This document shows, in pieces, positions 34,108 to 43,504 of a DNA stretch of 45,594 bases. The position numbers were made by a program, and so were the translations under genes. Each line of letters begins with the position of its first letter. Positions within the stretch are counted from its first letter, which is position 1. Source of the DNA: Spirochaetes bacterium ADurb.Bin218 (GTDB taxonomy: Bacteria; Spirochaetota; UBA4802; UBA5550); the NCBI GenBank assembly GCA_002069965.1, contig MWCI01000021.1, positions 1 to 45,594 of the forward strand, read 5' to 3'. Below the pieces are notes generated by a model that was not told the origin of the DNA, searched no databases, and worked only from the letters and a program-made list of their open reading frames with translations.

Positions 34108-34121
34108 ATTCGCCTCTATTA

Positions 34122-34541
34122 CTATTCCCCAATGATTTTCACAAGAACTCTCTTTGGTCTCTTGCCATCAAATTCTCCATAAAATATCTGCTCCCATGGA
34201 CCAAAATCAAGTCTGCCACCTGTAATTGCTACAACAACCTCTCTGCCCATAATTGTTCTTTTTATATGAGCATCACCATTGTCCTCACCTGTGAGGTTAT
34301 GTTTATAAGTGTCTATTGGTTCGTGTGGTGCAAGCCTTTCCAGAAAGGCCTCAAAATCTGAAAGCAAGCCGTTTTCGTTGTCATTGATAAAAACACTTGC
34401 AGTGATATGCATGGCATTTACAAGACATAAACCCTCCTGTATTGAGCTTTTTTTTACCTCTGCCTCAATTTCGTGAGTAATATTAATAAACTCACGTTTG
34501 CGCTTTGTGTTAAATGTCAGATATGCTGTATGTGATTTCAT
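34122..34541 (-). CDS. YjbQ/UPF0047 family protein
   Basis: Compact 139-aa YjbQ-family protein. [18 protein letters not shown], ...[21 protein letters not shown] and [20 protein letters not shown] are the conserved blocks, with His and Asp/Glu residues in the usual places. Some members show weak thiamine-phosphate synthase activity, but the true role is unsettled. It begins 9 nt after glpC and ends 14 nt before the receiver gene, so it could be co-transcribed with either group. Confidence 0.87.
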   Translation of the reverse strand: MKSHTAYLTFNTKRKREFINITHEIEAEVKKSSIQEGLCLVNAMHITASVFINDNENGLLSDFEAFLERLAPHEPIDTYKHNLTGEDNGDAHIKRTIMGREVVVAITGGRLDFGPWEQIFYGEFDGKRPKRVLVKIIGE

Positions 34542-34550
34542 TGTAACCTC

Positions 34551-35744
34551 TTATTCCTTTAGTGCCATTGCTATTAATGTTACAGGATGTAAAACTTTAT
34601 ATTTAGTATTCATTTCAATTTGCATTGTGCATGTTTCACAATCTGTTATTACAAATTCAGGATTCGCATTATCAATAAGTTTAAATAGGGCAGAGCCTAT
34701 TGCTTGTGATATTTCATAATTTTCATTTTTAAAACCATAGGTCCCTGCAATTCCGCAGCACTCAGAGTTTAAAATCACAAGTTCAAGTCCTGGTATTTTT
34801 TTTAAAACCCCCAGTGTATACATTACGCCGCCCATCCTCTCAAGATGACATGGTGAATGGTATGCTGCTCTTATCCCGAGAGGTTTCATCTTAGGAATAT
34901 TACCCCGTGAAAATTCATCATATATAAATTTTGTAATGTAGTCAAGTCTTGAGATGTAGCCAGAGTTATCCATTTCTAAGAATTCTTTATATTCATGTAA
35001 CAAAGCATAGGAACAGCTGGAGGATGTTGAGACTATTGGGGTTTCTGTTTTTGAGAGATGGGCAATATTAAATTTTGCATTTTTCTTTGCCTTTTCTATG
35101 TATCCATTTGCAATAAGAGGAACCCCACAGCATTTTTCTTTTACGATGTCCACTCCATAACCCATTGCGTTCATAACACGAATGAGATCCTGTCCCAGTG
35201 AATGATTGTTATAATTTATATAACAGCCGTGAAAAAAGGCAACACGCTTTTCAAAGGGCCTCTGCGTCTTTGAGATTTTTTTTTCATACAATTTTTTAAA
35301 TGTCCCCTTAGCATAAGGCGGGAATTGTCTGGTAAAGGGGATTTTGAGAAATATGTGCATAAAGGCCCTGGTTATTTTCAGGTTTACAACAAAGTTTGTT
35401 ATTGTTGATACAATAGTGGTTATGGAGCCAACTAAATCTGTTCGGCTCATAAAAAAATCTCGTGGTCTGAACCAGTGAATCTTAACATAGTTCCATTTTG
35501 CCTTTTGTATAATCTCTGCAATTTTGACATTTGATGGACATGCAATTTCACATCTTTTGCAGTTGGTGCAGTATTTAAGAGATGAGTCAACAAGTTCAGG
35601 ATTTTTTATTCGCAATCTTTCTGCATCAGGGCCTGATTGTTTTGGTCCAGGGAAGAGATGAGTTGCCTGAGCTACAGGACAATACATTGTGCACACTGTG
35701 CATTTTATGCAATGGTCAAAACTTATATTTTCCAGCTTTATCAT
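34551..35744 (-). CDS. glpC: Anaerobic glycerol-3-phosphate dehydrogenase subunit C
   Basis: Iron-sulfur subunit (397 aa) that passes electrons from GlpAB to the membrane quinone pool. Two [4Fe-4S] motifs lie near the N-terminus (HCIKCTVCTMYCP and YCTNCKRCEIACPS), and two CCG domains follow (FHGCYINYNNHSLG...KCCGVPL and YHSPCHLERMG...SECCGIAGTYGF). I use the ATG at 35744, which overlaps the glpB stop by four bases (ATGA) and leaves MIKLENISFDHCIKC at the start; the longer frame adds residues unlike the family. Confidence 0.92.
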   Translation of the reverse strand: MIKLENISFDHCIKCTVCTMYCPVAQATHLFPGPKQSGPDAERLRIKNPELVDSSLKYCTNCKRCEIACPSNVKIAEIIQKAKWNYVKIHWFRPRDFFMSRTDLVGSITTIVSTITNFVVNLKITRAFMHIFLKIPFTRQFPPYAKGTFKKLYEKKISKTQRPFEKRVAFFHGCYINYNNHSLGQDLIRVMNAMGYGVDIVKEKCCGVPLIANGYIEKAKKNAKFNIAHLSKTETPIVSTSSSCSYALLHEYKEFLEMDNSGYISRLDYITKFIYDEFSRGNIPKMKPLGIRAAYHSPCHLERMGGVMYTLGVLKKIPGLELVILNSECCGIAGTYGFKNENYEISQAIGSALFKLIDNANPEFVITDCETCTMQIEMNTKYKVLHPVTLIAMALKE

Positions 35745-37036
35745 TTTTTTAAATCCTTTGCAATTAGTTCTGCGCATTTGTATGCTGAAGCAATGGCAAC
35801 ACCGCCACCGCAGCCTTCTTTAATGGGGTTGTATCCTCCAATTATGGCGCCAGCGCATAGGAGATTTTTTATTGCCTTGCCTTCTTTTGTTTTTGCGTTG
35901 AGATTTTTATCTGTAACAACTCCAAAGTTTAAGAAGGGATGGGATTTTTTGTCAAAGAAATTCTTACTATACCATTTATTTCTTGGATTAGTGCCATTTG
36001 TTGCAAGATCAAAAATTGTCTCACTGATTCCTTCCAATCTGCTTTGCAATCCACCACTAAAGAAACTTCCTGTTGCAAGGACATAATATTTTGACTTAAT
36101 TTCTGATAGTCTTCCTTCATTGAGTGTTGAGATACTCTCCACCTCATTTTTATTTATTTTTCCAGATACTATTTTTTCCCCTGCAATATACTCTCCACCA
36201 TAAGAAAAAAATCTGTCTTTGAGAGCATGATCAATTCTAAGTCCAAGAATTGACGGTGGCAGGGTAGGTATTTCGTATATAAACTTTCCAGTCATTGCCT
36301 CAAGCTTTTGCCTTATACTCTTATAGTTTTTTATTCCAATAAAGGCTGGTAGGGAAATAGCAACTGCATCACCTGCTGCTCTTTTGATTTCTTCTGCTAT
36401 GCGTGGGAGATATTTTTCTGTTTCAAAAATTCTTGATATATCAATAGAGCGGAATTCATGAAGATTTTTCTCTGTTTTATGATAATATGGCAGAGAAATA
36501 CTACCAACTGTTATTTCTATATCTTGAAAAATGGGATGATTTTTTATGTTGGCTGCGGTTTGCTCAGCATAGTAATCCCTGAATCCCTTAAAATTCAGTA
36601 TGGCAATCTTGCCCTTTGACTTTATAATTTCCTTTCCCTTAGAGCTGTAAACGCTTTCCTGGGAAAGATATGTTGGTTTCACTGCCCCAAGGGGGGTAAC
36701 ACGGAAGTGATTATATTCACCGTTATTATTGAGGGGTATGTTATCACTGGCAAGCTCATCAATGAAAAAATCAATACTCTTTTTTATGGAAGATAGTCCT
36801 ATCTTTGTATAGGGGTGCTCTTTATTTGATTTTATAAGATCTTTTATATACTCAAAGGGTTTTTTTACAATAGCTCCTTTTTCTGTATAACCTGCAAGGT
36901 CAATTGATCCTGAAGAGAAATGAAGAGAATTCATCCCTCCAGATATAATGACTGTATGCAAGCCTTCCTTTGCACATTTAATACCGCATGTAAGGCCCGC
37001 AAGTCCTCCTCCTATGATGACGCAATCATAAATCAT
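35741..37036 (-). CDS. glpB: Anaerobic glycerol-3-phosphate dehydrogenase subunit B
   Basis: FAD/FMN-binding subunit (431 aa) of the anaerobic glycerol-3-phosphate dehydrogenase. N-terminal dinucleotide loop CVIIGGGLAGLTCGIKCAKEG and the GlpB-specific SSGSIDLAGY follow at once. Later stretches SLPAFIGIKNY, PTLPPSILGLRID and CAGAIIGGYNPIKEGCGGGVAIASAY match the family's C-terminus. The gene overlaps glpA by four bases upstream and glpC by four downstream, in the standard A-B-C order. Confidence 0.92.
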   Translation of the reverse strand: MIYDCVIIGGGLAGLTCGIKCAKEGLHTVIISGGMNSLHFSSGSIDLAGYTEKGAIVKKPFEYIKDLIKSNKEHPYTKIGLSSIKKSIDFFIDELASDNIPLNNNGEYNHFRVTPLGAVKPTYLSQESVYSSKGKEIIKSKGKIAILNFKGFRDYYAEQTAANIKNHPIFQDIEITVGSISLPYYHKTEKNLHEFRSIDISRIFETEKYLPRIAEEIKRAAGDAVAISLPAFIGIKNYKSIRQKLEAMTGKFIYEIPTLPPSILGLRIDHALKDRFFSYGGEYIAGEKIVSGKINKNEVESISTLNEGRLSEIKSKYYVLATGSFFSGGLQSRLEGISETIFDLATNGTNPRNKWYSKNFFDKKSHPFLNFGVVTDKNLNAKTKEGKAIKNLLCAGAIIGGYNPIKEGCGGGVAIASAYKCAELIAKDLKK

Positions 37037-38667
37037 TGCTTTAATCCTTTTTTGTTATTTTTCAAATTTGACATTCCAAAGAGTCCCTCATAGATCCAGT
37101 AGGTAAATTCTGATTCTCGAAGGCCATCTCCCCACAGAACTGGTTTTATTCCTTTCCATCGTTCCTCAAGAAAATCATTTAGAAGCTCTACAGAACCCTC
37201 CGGGGATGCCCCTCCATATTCATGGAATAGCCCTGAACCTCTGTATGCACAAAGCTCACCCTGACATGGGCCCATTCCTATCCTTGTTCGTCTCCGCAAA
37301 TCAACAAGGTCGTGTACATTGAGTTTTTTTATTGCATATTCAATCTCACCCTCTGTAACCATTTCGCATTCACAAATGAGCCTGTAATTTTTTTTATCAG
37401 TTGTGAGTATGTTTCTTAGCCTCTGCCCATGACGATAAAAGGTTGACCCAACAACTGAGTCTGGGATTCCACTAAATTTTTTCATGGTTCTCCTGCTTGT
37501 GAATTTATGTTCACTGCCAGGTAGTGGGATTTTATCTGTTTTACACTTTGCCTTTACTCCGATTTTGCTGCACACAAGATCTGCTGTTTTTTCTGCCATG
37601 AGCCTGTATGTCATGAGCTTGCCACCAGAGATTGTTACAAGGCCATCAATACCATCTCTTTCTTTGTGGTCAATGAGAACAATACCACGACTTATATTAC
37701 GTCCCTGTTTTTCCCCTGATACTGCAACAAGTGGTCTTACTCCACAATAGGCTCTTAATGCCCTTGTAAAGCGGACGTTGGGGATCATTTTCTCTCCATC
37801 GCTTAAAAGAACGTCTATTTCATCATCGTCGATGGTGTATTCATCTATTTTATCGTATGGTATTTCCTTTGATGTTGTCCCTATGAGAGAAACTGTATCA
37901 CCTGGAACAATTATATCTCCATCTGCTGGGGGACGGCATCTATTTATTACAACTCCGTTTATGCGATAGTCAATTATGAGCATTGACCCCTTTGATGGAA
38001 ACATTGGCAAATCAATTCCAGCAAGATTGCATATTTCTTGTCCCCATACCCCTGCTGCATTTACAACCATTTTGGCATATATTTCTATCTCTTCCCCATG
38101 AATGTTGCGGCACAATACTCCAATAATCTCTGTGCCCTTTTTGATTACAGAGACAACCTTTGTGTGTGTAAGAACCTTTGCACCTCTTTCAATTGCATCT
38201 AACATATTTGCAGATGTTAGTCTGAAAGGATCTATTGTCCCATCTGGCACTGTAATTGCAGAAAGTATATGGGGATTTAAGTTTGGTTCAAGCTGAAGAG
38301 CTTTTTTAATGCTAATCTCTTTTGCCGGTATTCCTGCATGCTTGCATCCATCAAGTAGCAGTGAGTGATAGGCAGGGTCATCCTCTGGTAGAGTAACAAA
38401 TAGCCCTCCTGTATCTTCTATGCAGTGCCAGGCAATTTTTCTTAAAATTTGATTTTCTCTTATACACTCCTGTGCAGATTCAGGATCCTTTACAGCATAC
38501 CTTGCTCCTGAGTGTAGCAGTCCATGGTTTCTTCCTGTTGCTCCTGATGCGATATCGTTTTTTTCTATTAAGATTGTTTTAACACCTCGCAGGGCAAGGT
38601 CTCGAATTGTCCCTGCACCAGTGGCGCCTCCTCCAATAACTATGACGTCAGTTTCCATTCTGTTCAT
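37033..38667 (-). CDS. glpA: Anaerobic glycerol-3-phosphate dehydrogenase subunit A
   Basis: Catalytic FAD subunit (544 aa) that oxidises sn-glycerol-3-phosphate to dihydroxyacetone phosphate under anoxic conditions. DVIVIGGGATGAGTIRDLALRG and RNHGLLHSGARYAVKD are the FAD/substrate regions. The C-terminal BFD-like [2Fe-2S] domain is complete: CECEMVTEGEIEYAI and RIGMGPCQGELC supply four cysteines. AAGGA lies 10 nt before the first ATG. A second in-frame ATG three codons on is equally possible. First gene of glpABC, divergent from dxs. Confidence 0.93.
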   Translation of the reverse strand: MNRMETDVIVIGGGATGAGTIRDLALRGVKTILIEKNDIASGATGRNHGLLHSGARYAVKDPESAQECIRENQILRKIAWHCIEDTGGLFVTLPEDDPAYHSLLLDGCKHAGIPAKEISIKKALQLEPNLNPHILSAITVPDGTIDPFRLTSANMLDAIERGAKVLTHTKVVSVIKKGTEIIGVLCRNIHGEEIEIYAKMVVNAAGVWGQEICNLAGIDLPMFPSKGSMLIIDYRINGVVINRCRPPADGDIIVPGDTVSLIGTTSKEIPYDKIDEYTIDDDEIDVLLSDGEKMIPNVRFTRALRAYCGVRPLVAVSGEKQGRNISRGIVLIDHKERDGIDGLVTISGGKLMTYRLMAEKTADLVCSKIGVKAKCKTDKIPLPGSEHKFTSRRTMKKFSGIPDSVVGSTFYRHGQRLRNILTTDKKNYRLICECEMVTEGEIEYAIKKLNVHDLVDLRRRTRIGMGPCQGELCAYRGSGLFHEYGGASPEGSVELLNDFLEERWKGIKPVLWGDGLRESEFTYWIYEGLFGMSNLKNNKKGLKQ

Positions 38668-38806
38668 CTTATGATGGTCCTTAGATTAAAATTTACAAAT
38701 TTGGGATGTGATAGAACTAAAACAAGTAAATTTAAAAGTGTCTCTAAATAGTGTCAAATAATATTCAAAATTTCTGCAATATTAAATAATAAAAATCACT
38801 AAAAAA

Positions 38807-38835
38807 TTGACAATTTTTGAGCTCTTTTGGTTAAT
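38807..38835 (+). promoter_or_regulatory. Sigma70-type promoter of dxs
   Basis: TTGACA at 38807-38812, 17-nt spacer, GTTAAT at 38830-38835 (four of six -10 matches). Predicted start is near 38842, about 20 nt before the dxs ATG. The 183-base divergent region also must contain the glpA promoter, which I could not define. Confidence 0.45.
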
Positions 38836-38862
38836 TAACTTAGAAAGGGAGTGTATAGTGAA

Positions 38863-40740
38863 ATGATTCTTGATAAGGTCAATTATCCTGCAGATATAAA
38901 AAAACTTTCTCTTGTGGAACTTGAAGAATTGGCCAGAGAGATAAGGCATTACATGCTTCAAGTTGTCTCAGAAACAGGTGGTCATCTTGCCTCATCCCTT
39001 GGTGCAGTTGAGCTGACAATTGCTCTTCATTATGTATTTAATACTCCAGAGGATAAAATAATCTGGGATGTTGGCCATCAAGCCTATTCTCATAAAATAC
39101 TTACAGGTCGAAAAGAAAAGTTTAAAACAATTCGTCGTTTTGGCGGCTTGAGTGGATTCCCCAAAAGAAAGGAATCTCCCTATGACAGCTATGATGTTGG
39201 GCACAGTAGCACAAGCATCTCCCTTGCAGTGGGAGAGGCTGCAGGTAGAGATCTCCTGCAGAGGGATTATAAGATTGTTGCTGTAATAGGAGATGGTTCC
39301 CTTACTGGAGGAATGGCCTTTGAAGGTTTGAATCACCTTGGGCATATTGGCAAGGATGTAATAGTTGTTCTTAATGACAATGAACAGTCAATTTCAGAAA
39401 ATGTAGGTGCTCTTTCTCGTTACCTTACAGAGATGATCTCTGGCAGTTTATATAATACGTTTCGTAAAAAGTCTATGAAATTCGTCAAAGGTATTCCTAT
39501 CATTGGAAAGCCTATATTTGAATTTGCCTACAGAGCAATAGCATCTTTTAAAAATTTTATTATCCCCGGTCAACTCTTTGAAGATATGGGGTTGCGTTAT
39601 TTTGGTCCTGTTGATGGCCATAATCTTTCTGAGCTAATAAAGATTTTTGATAGAGTAAAGGATATAAACTCAGGGCCAAAGCTGGTTCACGTTTTAACAA
39701 AGAAAGGCAGGGGATTTGTCCATGCAGAAACAGATCCCTGCACTTTCCATGGAACAGGTCCTTTTGATATTGAAACAGGCCATAGCAAAAAGAAAGGTGG
39801 TGAGGAATCCTTTTCCTCTGTGGTAGGGCGCACTTTAGCTCATATTGCAAAGCTGGATGATACGGTTGTGGCTGTTACTGCTGCAATGAAAGAGGGAACA
39901 GGTCTTGCTGTCTTTGAGGATGTTGCACCAGATCGGCTTTTTGATGTTGGGATAGCAGAGCAACATGCTGTAACTTTTTCTGCTGCAATGGCGTCATCTG
40001 GATTAAAACCCTTTGTGTCAATATATTCTACATTCTATCAGAGGGCATACGATCAGATAATTCATGATGTTGCAATTATGAATCTCCCTGTTAGATTTTT
40101 AATAGACAGGGCAGGTATTGTAGGTGATGACGGAGAAACTCACCATGGACTCTTTGATATATCGATGTTTAGAAACGTCCCAAATATTGAATTTTTTGCT
40201 CCATCAAATGGAGAGGAACTTCGTAATGCAATTTACTATGCCTGGAATAGAAATGATGGCCCTACTGCAATAAGGTATCCGAGGGGAAGTTCATTGACTA
40301 TTGGACTTGATGTTACAAAGGCTGGAAGCTTTTTCCCTGGAAAAGCAAAAATACTTTCTAAGGGTAAAGATGTTGCCATAATTGCTGTGGGTGATATGCT
40401 TGGCGTAGCAATCAAGACAGAGGAAATTCTAAAAGCCAAGGGAATTGAGGCAACTGTAATAAATCTTCTTTCTATTAAACCCCTTGATACAGAGACTATA
40501 ATTGAAGCAATAAAAAGCTGTAGAGGGTTCATTACAATGGAGAATGGCTATATAAATGGAGGAATAGGAGAGCACATATATTCACTTTTACCAGCAGAAT
40601 TGTGTGTAAAAAGGCTTTTTGCCTGTGGATTTCCCGATGTATTTGTAACTCATGGAACATTTGATGAATTGCTTCGCGAGTATAAATTAGATCATAGCTC
40701 AGTTGCACAGAGAATTGAAGAATCTCTAAGGGATAGGTGA
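38863..40740 (+). CDS. dxs: 1-deoxy-D-xylulose-5-phosphate synthase
   Basis: First enzyme of the non-mevalonate isoprenoid pathway: joins pyruvate and glyceraldehyde-3-phosphate, with thiamine diphosphate. The 625-aa protein has the transketolase-type blocks HLASSLGAVELTIALHYVF, WDVGHQAYSHKILTGR, the ThDP motif GDGSLTGGMAFEGLNHLG..KDVIVVLNDNEQSIS, GIAEQHAVTFSAAMA and DRAGIVGDDGETHHGLFD. I start at the ATG at 38863, 11 nt after AAGGGAG; the GTG 12 bases upstream abuts that site and is unlikely. It is followed by the GH18-like genes on the same strand after 20 nt. Confidence 0.94.
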   Translation: MILDKVNYPADIKKLSLVELEELAREIRHYMLQVVSETGGHLASSLGAVELTIALHYVFNTPEDKIIWDVGHQAYSHKILTGRKEKFKTIRRFGGLSGFPKRKESPYDSYDVGHSSTSISLAVGEAAGRDLLQRDYKIVAVIGDGSLTGGMAFEGLNHLGHIGKDVIVVLNDNEQSISENVGALSRYLTEMISGSLYNTFRKKSMKFVKGIPIIGKPIFEFAYRAIASFKNFIIPGQLFEDMGLRYFGPVDGHNLSELIKIFDRVKDINSGPKLVHVLTKKGRGFVHAETDPCTFHGTGPFDIETGHSKKKGGEESFSSVVGRTLAHIAKLDDTVVAVTAAMKEGTGLAVFEDVAPDRLFDVGIAEQHAVTFSAAMASSGLKPFVSIYSTFYQRAYDQIIHDVAIMNLPVRFLIDRAGIVGDDGETHHGLFDISMFRNVPNIEFFAPSNGEELRNAIYYAWNRNDGPTAIRYPRGSSLTIGLDVTKAGSFFPGKAKILSKGKDVAIIAVGDMLGVAIKTEEILKAKGIEATVINLLSIKPLDTETIIEAIKSCRGFITMENGYINGGIGEHIYSLLPAELCVKRLFACGFPDVFVTHGTFDELLREYKLDHSSVAQRIEESLRDR

Positions 40741-40760
40741 GATTAAACTCATAATTTTTC

Positions 40761-41849
40761 ATGATTAAAGCTATGCTTAAACATTGGAGGAGATGGATTT
40801 TTTCGCAAAAAACTCTTTCATTCTGGCTAATCTCAAGCCTTGCTGCTGCATCTTTATTTCTGTTTATTACCAGAGATGATAGCACAAATGATGAATTAGC
40901 AGAGAATCTCCCAAAAGTTGAAGAAGAAAGAATCCGCTATGGCAATGATCCTGTGCCTTTTAAAGAGATTTGGGGCTATATGCTCAGAGGCGAGGAAAAG
41001 TCATTTAAAGGGACTGAGCCTGTTACTGATATTTTTTATTTTAGCTGTGATGTTAACAGTAAAGGAAGAATTAATATAAACATTAAACCTCCTAAATTGC
41101 CAAAACTTGATGGCAAGAGGCGAAAAGTTCATATTGTAATATCTGAGCTTGAAAATTATTCTTTGATGCAAAGAGTTTTGAGATCAGATTCTTCCCTCAG
41201 GGATTATTTAATTGATGATATACTTGAGGTGGCAGAAAAATTTGATGGAGTTCAGATTGATTTTGAGTCTGTTCCCTTTGGCAGTGCTGCTGATTTTCAT
41301 AAATTTTTATCAATTATAAAGCTTGGCCTTGATAATGGCAAGATTTTGTCAGTTGCACTTCCTCCAAGAAGGAGATCTGTTCCAGGGGATCCTTACGATT
41401 ATAAAAAAATTTCAGAAATAGCAGATAGAGTTTATGTAATGGCCTATGATCAGCACTGGAGCATAAGCAATCCAGGACCTGTAGCCTCTCTTTCCTGGTG
41501 CAGGGACATTGTCAGGTATGCTGCAAAGACAATCCCGGAATCAAAGCTTGTTATGGGCATTCCTTTGTATGGAAGGGCATGGTATGACAGAAATAGCAGT
41601 TGTGCCATTATGGCAAAACATGTTCCAATTCTTTTAAATAGAAAAACAGCAATAAGCCAGTGGACCTTTGAATATGGCCTTAAGATATCCTTCAGTGATT
41701 CCAGAGATATTATTTTTTATGATGATATTCAGGCCTTAAGGGAAAAGTTCTTTCTTTACAAAAGGTATGTTGATTCCATTGGTTTTTGGCGTCTTGGCAT
41801 GGAAGAAAGAGCTTTATGGAATGAGATTTCTTTGAATAAAAATTTTTAG
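40761..41849 (+). CDS. GH18-family (YaaH-like) protein, membrane-anchored, paralogue 1
   Basis: GH18 TIM-barrel protein of 362 aa. A membrane helix near residues 20-37 anchors it, and the barrel follows from about 65. The catalytic strand is FDGVQIDFE (about residues 160-168): the last Asp and the acid Glu are present, but the middle Asp of DGxDxDxE is Gln. YVMAYDQHWS, GPVASLSWCRDIV and MGIPLYGRAWYD match the barrel's second half, and SIGFWRLGMEE the last strand. Likely acts on a cell-envelope glycan, perhaps peptidoglycan as in spore-lytic YaaH relatives; substrate is inferred. It begins 20 nt after the dxs stop. Confidence 0.82.
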   Translation: MIKAMLKHWRRWIFSQKTLSFWLISSLAAASLFLFITRDDSTNDELAENLPKVEEERIRYGNDPVPFKEIWGYMLRGEEKSFKGTEPVTDIFYFSCDVNSKGRININIKPPKLPKLDGKRRKVHIVISELENYSLMQRVLRSDSSLRDYLIDDILEVAEKFDGVQIDFESVPFGSAADFHKFLSIIKLGLDNGKILSVALPPRRRSVPGDPYDYKKISEIADRVYVMAYDQHWSISNPGPVASLSWCRDIVRYAAKTIPESKLVMGIPLYGRAWYDRNSSCAIMAKHVPILLNRKTAISQWTFEYGLKISFSDSRDIIFYDDIQALREKFFLYKRYVDSIGFWRLGMEERALWNEISLNKNF

Positions 41850-41957
41850 TAACCTTTGTGTAGTTTTTTTTGGGGATTTTTGATCCGATAATTATTTAAC
41901 ATAGCTTTGAGTTTTAGCACTAAATATAATTATATTTTGTATGAATAATTTTTTATA

Positions 41958-43085
41958 ATGGAGCAAAAGGTGAAGTGTATAATAAAAATGATTTTAATTT
42001 CCTTAGCAGCGCTTTTCATTGATTATTCTGTTATGGCAAATATTGCAAGAGCAGAGGATTCAATTCAATCTGCTGTGGAATTCAAGGAAGTCTGGGGATA
42101 CCTCATGCGTGGGGAGGAGAAGTATTTTGATGGGAATGAGCCAGTTACAGATGTATGTTACTTTGCCTGTGGTGTTAGCAATAGTGGTAGAATAAATACT
42201 AATGTCAATCCTCCATCAATCCCTGAACTGAATGGGCAAAAGCGGAGAATCCACATAGTGATTGCAGATTTAAATGGATACCAACTTATGAGGAAAGTTC
42301 TTAATCCTCAAAATAAAGAGAGAGATTTGCTTGTTGCTGATATAATTGAGGTCTCAAAAAAATTTGATGGGGTGCAGATAGATTTCGAGGCAGTATCTAA
42401 AGAGGATGCTGCAAATTTTCATGAATTTTTAAGCAAAATAAAAGAAGGTCTTGAACCAGATAAGATATTTTCAGTTGCCTTACCTGCAAGGGTTTCTTAT
42501 ATTGAAAATGATGCCTATGATTATGGAAAGATTTCGGGAATTGTTGACAAGGTGTATATAATGGCCTATGATCAACACTGGAGCACAAGCAAACCTGGAC
42601 CTGTAGCCTCTCTTTCCTGGTGCAGGGACATTGTCTCCTTTGCGAAGGAGTTTATACCTGTGGATAAGCTTATTATGGGCATTCCTCTTTATGGAAGACT
42701 GTGGGAAGAGCGCTACATAAAGGGGAAAACCGTGAAGGTGGTTGAATACAAAAAAGTAAAGGGTAGCAATAAAAAAACTAAGGTAAAAAAAGTTGTAAAA
42801 ACTGTTAAAATACCACCAAGAGTAGAAAAATTTAGCAAGTCTGTGAAAACAAAGCATCTTCCAGAGATAGCTTCCTCAAAGAAATGGAAACATGACTATT
42901 CCATAGATAAGGGTCTGTGTATAAAAAAAGATGATAGGCACTATTCTGCTGTTCTATATTGTGACGATCTTACTGCTATTAAAGAAAAATTTTTACTCTA
43001 CAAAGAACATGTTCAGTCAATAGGATTCTGGAGATTGGGCATGCAAAGCGATGAACTATGGAGGGAAATTACTGTATCACAATAA
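41958..43085 (+). CDS. GH18-family (YaaH-like) protein, exported, paralogue 2
   Basis: Second GH18 protein (375 aa), clearly a duplicate of the preceding gene. A signal peptide (about residues 1-32) replaces the anchor. The catalytic strand FDGVQIDFE (about residues 135-143) again has Gln in place of the middle Asp. It shares GPVASLSWCRDIV, MGIPLYGRLW and SIGFWRLGMQ. A Lys/Val-rich insert of about 55 residues (KGKTVKVVEYKKVKG onward) sits after the MGIPLYGR strand and is absent from paralogue 1. The ATG at 41958 has no ribosome site, whereas the GTG at 41970 has GGAG 6 nt upstream, so translation may begin four codons later. Confidence 0.82.
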   Translation: MEQKVKCIIKMILISLAALFIDYSVMANIARAEDSIQSAVEFKEVWGYLMRGEEKYFDGNEPVTDVCYFACGVSNSGRINTNVNPPSIPELNGQKRRIHIVIADLNGYQLMRKVLNPQNKERDLLVADIIEVSKKFDGVQIDFEAVSKEDAANFHEFLSKIKEGLEPDKIFSVALPARVSYIENDAYDYGKISGIVDKVYIMAYDQHWSTSKPGPVASLSWCRDIVSFAKEFIPVDKLIMGIPLYGRLWEERYIKGKTVKVVEYKKVKGSNKKTKVKKVVKTVKIPPRVEKFSKSVKTKHLPEIASSKKWKHDYSIDKGLCIKKDDRHYSAVLYCDDLTAIKEKFLLYKEHVQSIGFWRLGMQSDELWREITVSQ

Positions 43086-43104
43086 AATTTTTTAGAGGGA
43101 AATT

Positions 43105-43503
43105 ATGCAATGGGAAAGCAGGCTATCTATAGGAATAAAACAGTTTGACGAGCACCACAAAGAGCTTATACGCATAATTGCAGAGCTGCGTAATTCTAAA
43201 AATAGTGGCGAAAGCCATGTATATTTAAAAAATTTGCTTTTTGAGCTTTTGAGTTATACAAAATATCATTTTACAGCAGAAGAAAGGATGATGGAAAAAC
43301 ATCATTATCCTGAATTTGAAAAGCATAAAAAGGAACACGTTGAGCTTACTGAGCAGGTTGAGTATTTTCTGGATAGATACTCCTTGGGAAAAACAGATCT
43401 TGATGAGGAGATATTTGAGTTCTTAAAGAAATGGCTTTTTGAGCATATTCTGGAAACAGATAAGAAAATGGGAGAATATCTTCATATAAGAGGTGTGGAA
43501 TAA
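43105..43503 (+). CDS. Bacteriohemerythrin
   Basis: Single-domain hemerythrin (132 aa) with a di-iron oxygen-binding site. The ligands appear in order: IGIKQFDEHHKELI, YHFTAEERMMEKHHYPEFEKHKKEH and LFEHILETDKKMGEYL. No signal peptide or other domain, so it is cytoplasmic, a probable oxygen sensor, carrier or scavenger. AGAGGGA precedes the ATG. Its stop lies 1 nt from the convergent phosphatase gene's stop, leaving no room for a separate terminator. Confidence 0.93.
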   Translation: MQWESRLSIGIKQFDEHHKELIRIIAELRNSKNSGESHVYLKNLLFELLSYTKYHFTAEERMMEKHHYPEFEKHKKEHVELTEQVEYFLDRYSLGKTDLDEEIFEFLKKWLFEHILETDKKMGEYLHIRGVE

Positions 43504-43504
43504 A

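Noticed and set aside
40761-43085. Chitinases
   Set aside because: GH18 fold is clear, but the catalytic motif is the YaaH-like variant and no chitin-binding domain is present, so chitin as substrate is not supported.
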